DNA from: Desulfobulbus propionicus
Lineage (GTDB): Bacteria; Desulfobacterota; Desulfobulbia; Desulfobulbales; Desulfobulbaceae
Direction: 5' to 3'
Length of the DNA: 51,880 bases
Assembly: GCA_002748755.1 (NCBI GenBank)
Contig: PDTD01000022.1
Location: 1-51,880, forward strand
The notes beneath the pieces were generated by a model that was not told where the DNA came from, ran no database searches, and worked only from the letters and a program-made list of their open reading frames with translations. Positions 47,397 through 51,880 of the stretch are shown here, in pieces; position 1 is the stretch's first letter, and every line of letters begins with the position of its first letter. A program made the position numbers and the translations under genes.

Positions 47397-48686
47397 TCAA
47401 TGTTTGAAGGAACGCTGTCCGGTAAACATCATGGCAACCTGCGGCGACGCCTGGTTACAAGCCTCAATGGCTTCAAAGTCCCGAATAGAACCACCGGGCT
47501 GAAGGATGGCCGAAATACCTTCGCGGATCCCCACATCCACCCCATCCCTGAAGGGAAAAAAGGCATCTGAAATCATAACCGATCCGGGAATACCAGCGTG
47601 ATCTTCCCGGACTTGCCGGTCAATGGCGTCCAGTTCTTCCTGATCACGACTCCCCTGGGACACCTGTACAGCCAGTTCGGCATAGGACATTGTGTGTTTA
47701 TCAAAGCAGAGTAGGTCAGCGTATTTCACATAGGCTTTGTGCACGGCAATCTCGGCCACACCCACACGATCCTGCTCACCAGTACCAATGCTGACCGTGC
47801 AGCCGTCCTTCACATAGAGAACCGAGTTGGAGGTAACTCCATGCTCTATGGCCCAGCCAAAGATCATGTCATCTTGTTCCTGTACCGTCGGCTGCCGTTC
47901 ACAGGCATAGGAGACACCATTTCGTTCGGTGGCAGCAGGCAGCAGATCTTTTGGATCACGGATGGTATTGATGGCAGACTGCTGCAGGATGATTCCGCCG
48001 TCCATAAGGGACTTGAAGTCCAGGAAACGGTACTGTTCAAAATCCGCCAGCTTGTGTATGCCGTCCATACGGATGATGCGAAGATTCTTGCGCGAGGAGA
48101 GAATATCCAGTACGCCTTCTTCGAAATCCGGCGCACACACCACTTCCAGATAGTTCGTCGCCATCAGGGATGCGGTTTCTCTGTCAATGGGCATGCTGGT
48201 AATGACAGCGCCGCCAAAGGCTGCGATCCTGTCTGCCCGGTTTGCCTTATTGTAGGCCTCTGCAAGGGTACCAGCAACAGCTGCCCCGCAGGGATTGTTG
48301 TGTTTGAGGATAACCGCAGCGGGCCTTTCCACCAGGTACTTGATGATATTGAGTCCGTTATCCACGTCGGTAAGGTTTATTTTTCCGGGGTGCTTGCCTA
48401 CCTGGAGCATATCCTCCACCGTGATTCCGCTGACCAATCCGTTACCGGGGTCGATAAAGGTACATTCGCCCAGGGTCAGGTTGCCGTTGACCAGCTCGTA
48501 GAGCGCTGCTTCCTGGTTGGGGTTTTCCCCATAGCGCAGCCCTCGCTCTTCATCTGTGCCGTCTTCCCGGGTTATCTTCCAGGTTTTTTTGCGATAGACC
48601 AGAGTTTGACCACCCAGGGTAATGGTCATATCCATGGGAAAGGAATCTCCCAGGATGGACGAATACATTTTTTTGATGTCACTCAT
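47397..48686 (-). CDS. AICAR formyltransferase, single-domain PurH
   Basis: A 429-residue protein corresponding to the C-terminal AICAR transformylase domain of PurH, which formylates AICAR with 10-formyl-THF late in purine synthesis. Catalytic-site segments are KHNNPCGAA (about residues 128-136), DAFFPFRDGVD and the terminal GQRSFKH. Early LRYGENPNQ is typical of this domain. The N-terminal IMP cyclohydrolase (MGS-fold) domain of about 195 residues is absent: the protein begins only about 50 residues before LRYGENPNQ, and no cyclohydrolase gene is in the window. IMP cyclisation must come from another protein. Confidence 0.9.
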   Translation of the reverse strand: MSDIKKMYSSILGDSFPMDMTITLGGQTLVYRKKTWKITREDGTDEERGLRYGENPNQEAALYELVNGNLTLGECTFIDPGNGLVSGITVEDMLQVGKHPGKINLTDVDNGLNIIKYLVERPAAVILKHNNPCGAAVAGTLAEAYNKANRADRIAAFGGAVITSMPIDRETASLMATNYLEVVCAPDFEEGVLDILSSRKNLRIIRMDGIHKLADFEQYRFLDFKSLMDGGIILQQSAINTIRDPKDLLPAATERNGVSYACERQPTVQEQDDMIFGWAIEHGVTSNSVLYVKDGCTVSIGTGEQDRVGVAEIAVHKAYVKYADLLCFDKHTMSYAELAVQVSQGSRDQEELDAIDRQVREDHAGIPGSVMISDAFFPFRDGVDVGIREGISAILQPGGSIRDFEAIEACNQASPQVAMMFTGQRSFKH

Positions 48687-48862
48687 AGTGAGCCTCCGTA
48701 TTGGGGTAGATAATGGTAGCCGAATGTCTGATGAATAGAGTGCAGTAGTTATAAAATTATAAGTAAAACAATGGTCTATAGAAAAAATGCGTGGTGGTCA
48801 GGCTGCAAAAAAAGCACCGAGCATCATGGTTTGTTCTGGATACGTTTTGCTGTCTTTATAGC

Positions 48863-49873
48863 TCAACCGACTCGGTGCACCAGGGGGGGAACATACTCCT
48901 TGTCAGCGATCGAGCAGTTTTCTAGAACTGCGTTGGCACCGACTACTACCCCGTTGCCGAGGACACAGTTGCTGATCACCGCACCCCGTCCAATGATGCA
49001 GTTTTCACCAAGCCGACTTGTACCGGTGACCGTAGCACCTGTATCAAGAATACAGTCTTGCCCCAACGAACACTCGGGAGCAATTAAAATGGTGTCCGGA
49101 TGGAGGATGGTCACACCGGCAAGCATCAGCTTGCGATTGTGCCGCATCTGTAATTCCAAATGCGCCTGGGCAAGCTCTACCCTGGAGTTTACTCCAAGTA
49201 CATCAATGGGCCGAGGATGGGAAAATCGTTGAACGGGCAGGCCATTGCGCACGGCAATGGCGACAATATCTGTCAAGTACACCTCTTTCTGGCTGTTGTT
49301 CGTTCCCACCTGTTGCAGTGCAGCAAAGAGGAAGGAACGTTTCACCAAGTATATACCTGCGTTGATTTCGGTGATGTGCAACTGATCCGGCGTGGCATCT
49401 TTTTGCTCAACAATGGCCGTGACTGCCTGGTTGTTATCCTGTACTATCCTGCCGTAGCCAAAAGGGTTGTCCAGGGTGGTGGTCACCAGGGTGATGGCAG
49501 CCTCCGTGCGCAGGTGCCGGTTGATCAGTGCCTCAAGGGTGGCGCTTTCAATGAGGGGAGTATCCCCGCAGAGAATGAGGACATGGTCAGCATTTGCGCA
49601 GGCTTCTGCGGCGCAAAGAACGGCGTGGCCCGTGCCGAGCTGTTCTCTCTGCTCAACAGGGATGCAATTATAGCCCTGCAGGGTGGCGAGCACTGCATTC
49701 TGTTGGTGTCCAACAATGAGTACCGTTCGTTCAACCCGGCACTGGACGACGGCATCAAGAACATGGTGCACCATGGGCTTGAAAAACAACTGGTGCAGGA
49801 CTTTGGCTTTTGCAGACTTCATCCTCGTCCCTTTGCCTGCTGCCAGGATGACTGCGGTGATGGATGGCATCAT
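48863..49873 (-). CDS. GlmU-type UDP-GlcNAc pyrophosphorylase with shortened C-terminus
   Basis: A 336-residue protein. The N-terminal uridyltransferase domain (about 1-230) is intact, with LAAGKGTRMKS AKAKVL-type signature (residues 10-24), QLGTGHAV, LCGDTPL and DIVAIAVRNGLPV. The linker VLGVNSRVELAQAH follows. Only about 75-80 residues of left-handed beta-helix remain (GVTILHPDTILIAPECSLGQ onward). Normal GlmU has about 456 residues, and the acetyltransferase active site lies in the missing part. So it should make UDP-GlcNAc from GlcNAc-1-P but probably cannot acetylate GlcN-1-P. The stop is a real in-frame codon with no obvious continuation downstream. Confidence 0.88.
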   Translation of the reverse strand: MMPSITAVILAAGKGTRMKSAKAKVLHQLFFKPMVHHVLDAVVQCRVERTVLIVGHQQNAVLATLQGYNCIPVEQREQLGTGHAVLCAAEACANADHVLILCGDTPLIESATLEALINRHLRTEAAITLVTTTLDNPFGYGRIVQDNNQAVTAIVEQKDATPDQLHITEINAGIYLVKRSFLFAALQQVGTNNSQKEVYLTDIVAIAVRNGLPVQRFSHPRPIDVLGVNSRVELAQAHLELQMRHNRKLMLAGVTILHPDTILIAPECSLGQDCILDTGATVTGTSRLGENCIIGRGAVISNCVLGNGVVVGANAVLENCSIADKEYVPPLVHRVG

Positions 49874-49924
49874 TTTTTCACTCCTTAGTTTGGGCTCATC
49901 AACATGTCCATGGGGTGTATGCCT

Positions 49925-50041
49925 AGCCTGGATTTCTGATCAGCTCAGGTGGTGCCAGATTCGGTAGTTTCTGGCCACTGATTATACAAAGGTATATGAG
50001 TTGGCAAAATATTACCCAAGATGGTACTGCCTGAGCTGATC
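49925..50041 (+). repeat. interspersed TIR repeat, copy C (best-preserved ends)
   Basis: The core 49938-50041 (104 bp) is bounded by a perfect 12-base inverted repeat GATCAGCTCAGG/CCTGAGCTGATC. Imperfect pairing continues inward (GGTGGTGCCAGATTCGGTAG versus the complement of TATTACCCAAGATGGTACTG). The external flank AGCCTGGATTTCT is shared with copies A and F. It has no coding capacity and lies between glmU-type and WYL genes. Confidence 0.85.
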
Positions 50042-50131
50042 TGTGGTGCGCATTTTGTCGAAACTTGAGCCTGCTTATGATTAGCTTATATATCTGTTTT
50101 TTTGTATTTTTCAGACGAGATACAGTCTTCA

Positions 50132-51088
50132 TTAGCAATCCGGGCTGGGTACATGGTATTCGGAATACAGGGTTGCCATGGCAGCAATTTCAGCGGCTAT
50201 CTTTTTTTTAAGAGAGCAGGGTGACAGCACGCGAGCCTGGCGACCGAATTGGAGAATTTTCATCATTATCTCCCGTTCATCGGCAACAGGGAGGGTCAAA
50301 ATGATTCCCTGACTGTTTTTTTGTATAGTTTGCCGGGGATGCCAGCGCTGGTATTGAACTGTTTGTGCGGCATTGGCCGTAAATTGGATACGTACGGTCG
50401 TCCTGACCTGTCCCTTGAATATGCCGAACACCCCGGTTATATCGGCGGCATTGTCTTCCAGTGTATGGGCAACAGGGCTCGGCTCCACCTGTGCCCGGGT
50501 GATTCGCGACAGATGAAACAGCCTTTTTTCTTGTCTGAGCATGCACCAACTGTAGAGATACCAGCGCCCTTGATAATGGATGAGCTTCAGGGGGTCAACA
50601 GTTCTCTCGGTTACAATACTCCCTGGATCATACACGATCCTGAGTTGAACCTTTTGCTGAAAACTGTCGAGTACTATCCGAAGGATGGATGCCGACACAG
50701 GCTCGGTTTCAATCCATTCGCAGTGGACCACCTTGTGCAAAGCGGTGTGATCGGGAGAGACCATCTTGGCCAGTTTCTCCCGCAACTGGACTAATTCCGG
50801 CAGGTCGGCCAGGCCTGCTTCGCTTCCAATGGTGGTCAATAGGCCGAGAAAAAGAATTGTCTTGCTACTGTCTTCAAAGGGCAGCCGGAATCCTTCTGTG
50901 GTGTAATAATAGCCATTTTTTTTCTGACTGAAGGCCAAGGGCGCCAGCAATCGATCTCTGAGGTAAGTGATGTCCCGATGGGCGGTGGCCTGCGATATCT
51001 CGAACTCGTCCATGAGTTCGGTGGCATTGGGGAATTGCTGCTGTTGTATACGGTTGTGAAAAAAATAGATACGTTCAAGCAGGCTCAT
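50132..51088 (-). CDS. WYL-domain transcriptional regulator
   Basis: A 318-residue regulator with an N-terminal winged HTH (residues about 1-60, ISQATAHRDITYLRDRLLAP), a WYL domain (about 135-215, with DPLKLIHYQGRWYLYSWCML and LFHLSRI) and a WCX-type C-terminal domain. WYL proteins sense nucleic-acid-like ligands and commonly control DNA-damage, phage-defence or CRISPR genes. Here no defence genes are adjacent on the left; the right neighbour is beyond a 720-base gap. It may be autoregulated. Confidence 0.9.
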   Translation of the reverse strand: MSLLERIYFFHNRIQQQQFPNATELMDEFEISQATAHRDITYLRDRLLAPLAFSQKKNGYYYTTEGFRLPFEDSSKTILFLGLLTTIGSEAGLADLPELVQLREKLAKMVSPDHTALHKVVHCEWIETEPVSASILRIVLDSFQQKVQLRIVYDPGSIVTERTVDPLKLIHYQGRWYLYSWCMLRQEKRLFHLSRITRAQVEPSPVAHTLEDNAADITGVFGIFKGQVRTTVRIQFTANAAQTVQYQRWHPRQTIQKNSQGIILTLPVADEREIMMKILQFGRQARVLSPCSLKKKIAAEIAAMATLYSEYHVPSPDC

Positions 51089-51773
51089 TGTATGGCCATC
51101 GATCTGGTCGGATCAAAAAGTGATTGTTCATAAACATGTTGTTGTCTTTGAGAAAACAACTCTTTAAAAAGTCTTTGAAGCCGTGGGTAAACGCAAATTA
51201 CGACCAATGGACCACCAAAAAGTAAGCCCGGCCGAACTATCTTCGGCAGACAGCCTAATCCAATCCAGCCTGAGCAGATGAGCAGTCATGCCTGGCGGGC
51301 TTGTGCGGGCAGTTGTGGCCGTTCAAAGAGGGGCCAACTGCGGCAATACCTTTAGCCAAGGGGTACTGGGCAGACTTTGGATGCCTCAACCCCATGGAAA
51401 GCACGCAAGCCGGTGCACGGGCAGAGTTTTTGGCAAAGAATATTTCGCATCGTCAGACAAATCTGTGGGTACAATTCGGTACAGGCAAATTCTCAAGGTT
51501 ATGATATAGCACGATTTTTCTCGGTGTATCGCTTTTGAAATCAAACGATTTTCTCATAGTCAGTTTCGCTTTTTCAAAAAAAACATCTGCATTTTTTTTT
51601 AAAGGCAGGCTTGCCCTCCGCCTGGAGTTCTGGGTACTCGCTACAAAAAAGCTCTTGTACCCCCAGAATTGCTAGAAGAGGCAATATTTCGTGTATAAAA
51701 AGCTGGGGTTGCTCACTATATGACAAACCTCCCCTGGTAGAGTCAAGAAAAACGATTCGCAAGGAGGTTGATA
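51089..51773. other. gene-poor stretch upstream of the WYL gene
   Basis: Several ORFs of 60-75 codons exist on both strands, but none has recognisable protein character or a ribosome site. A degraded repeat copy may lie at 51223-51285. The stretch should contain the WYL gene promoter (minus strand), which was not pinpointed. Confidence 0.45.
51223..51285 (-). repeat. possible degraded TIR repeat, copy G
   Basis: AAGCCCGGCCGAACTATCTT CGGCAG resembles the left end of copy D (AGCCCAGGCGGTACCATCTT CGGCAG), and CCTGAGCAGATGAGC recalls the right end. The centre is missing. Confidence 0.35.
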
Positions 51774-51806
51774 ATGGCATTTAAAATGAGGGTCTATGTC
51801 CGGTAG
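51774..51806 (+). other. ten-codon ORF behind a strong ribosome binding site
   Basis: AAGGAGGT is followed five bases later by ATG and the reading MAFKMRVYVR then TAG. The Shine-Dalgarno is the best in this part of the window, so this may be a leader peptide or the truncated start of a gene. A short GTAGG/CCTAC inverted repeat (51803-51820) overlaps its stop. Confidence 0.35.
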
Positions 51807-51811
51807 GTATT

Positions 51812-51880
51812 ATGTCCTACAGATCAAAATGGAATGTCATCACCGATAATCGGATTATGACCTTTCTGTTTATCGATCTC
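51812..51880 (+). CDS. possible gene start running off the right edge
   Basis: An ATG at 51812 opens 23 codons (MSYRSKWNVITDNRIMTFLF, then IDL) to the window end without a stop. There is no strong Shine-Dalgarno of its own. It could be translated after the preceding ten-codon ORF. Far too short for a family assignment. Confidence 0.3.
   Translation, partial: MSYRSKWNVITDNRIMTFLFIDL

Noticed and set aside
48814-48878. Inverted repeat GCACCGAG/CTCGGTGC around the glmU-type stop
   Set aside because: The loop is about 50 bases and one arm is coding; no T-run, so not called a terminator.
51288-51780. ORFs of 67-73 codons on both strands right of the WYL gene
   Set aside because: Mutually overlapping frames, no ribosome sites, composition unlike protein; not supported as genes.

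Overview
The window reads as a chromosomal segment of a Desulfobacterota bacterium, most likely order Desulfobulbales. The main clue is a bona fide DsrC (31474-31794, minus), the sulfur-carrier partner of dissimilatory sulfite reductase, which keeps both C-terminal redox cysteines. The AICAR formyltransferase, siroheme/HemA and YidC/Jag/MnmE sets fit that reading. The genus is not determined. Abundant decayed mobile elements and an orphan rod protein would fit a member with a reduced flagellar system, but that is inference. No tRNA, rRNA, CRISPR array or intact insertion sequence was seen.

Layout. 1-1659: mobile-element debris, namely the start of an HTH transposase-like gene leaving the left edge and a frameshifted DDE transposase. 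1660-5148 (minus): SelO protein AMPylase and a TPR-AMIN-Amidase_3 cell-wall amidase. 5690-9365 (minus): phosphoesterase-HIT-mutS, joined by ATGA overlaps. 9481-11042 (plus): efp with its modifying enzyme epmA. 11195-12637 (plus): a fused endonuclease III-exonuclease III protein. 12762-15450 (minus): mnmG-lgt, facing the plus-strand run rpmH-rnpA-yidD-yidC-jag-mnmE (16193-21069). That run is the classic origin-proximal cluster, but without dnaA. 21167-27892 (minus): galE-GGDEF-small ORF-cmoA-cmoB-SLOG-like-M23-bactofilin. 28074-30664 (plus): tautomerase-ligA-zinc ribbon protein. 30663-31390: scrap heap of a group II intron RT fragment, an IS3-type transposase tail and a repeat copy, then dsrC. 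32048-38101 (plus): ppiD and a 1386-residue SNF2 helicase. 38125-40688 (minus): surA-rodZ-recO. 40913-42692 (plus): an orphan flagellar-rod-like protein, a small secreted Cys protein and uppP. 42736-46772 (plus): methyltransferase, siroheme synthase, CcsA/HemX, hemA and an unknown. 47397-51088 (minus): single-domain AICAR formyltransferase, a C-terminally short GlmU and a WYL regulator.

The gene set is mostly housekeeping. It covers DNA repair (mutS, nth-xth, ligA, recO), translation quality (efp/epmA, mnmE/mnmG, cmoA/cmoB), envelope biogenesis (amidase, lgt, yidC, bactofilin/M23, surA, ppiD, uppP, glmU) and the start of tetrapyrrole synthesis. The least expected elements are: (1) the continuous Nth-Xth fusion; (2) a family of about 105-125 bp intergenic repeats with inverted ends, at least four clear copies plus degraded ones; (3) the giant SNF2 protein with an uncharacterised 900-residue N-terminus; (4) single-domain or shortened versions of PurH and GlmU; (5) an orphan rod protein with a possible sigma-54 site; (6) a tiny, apparently strongly expressed secreted cysteine protein.
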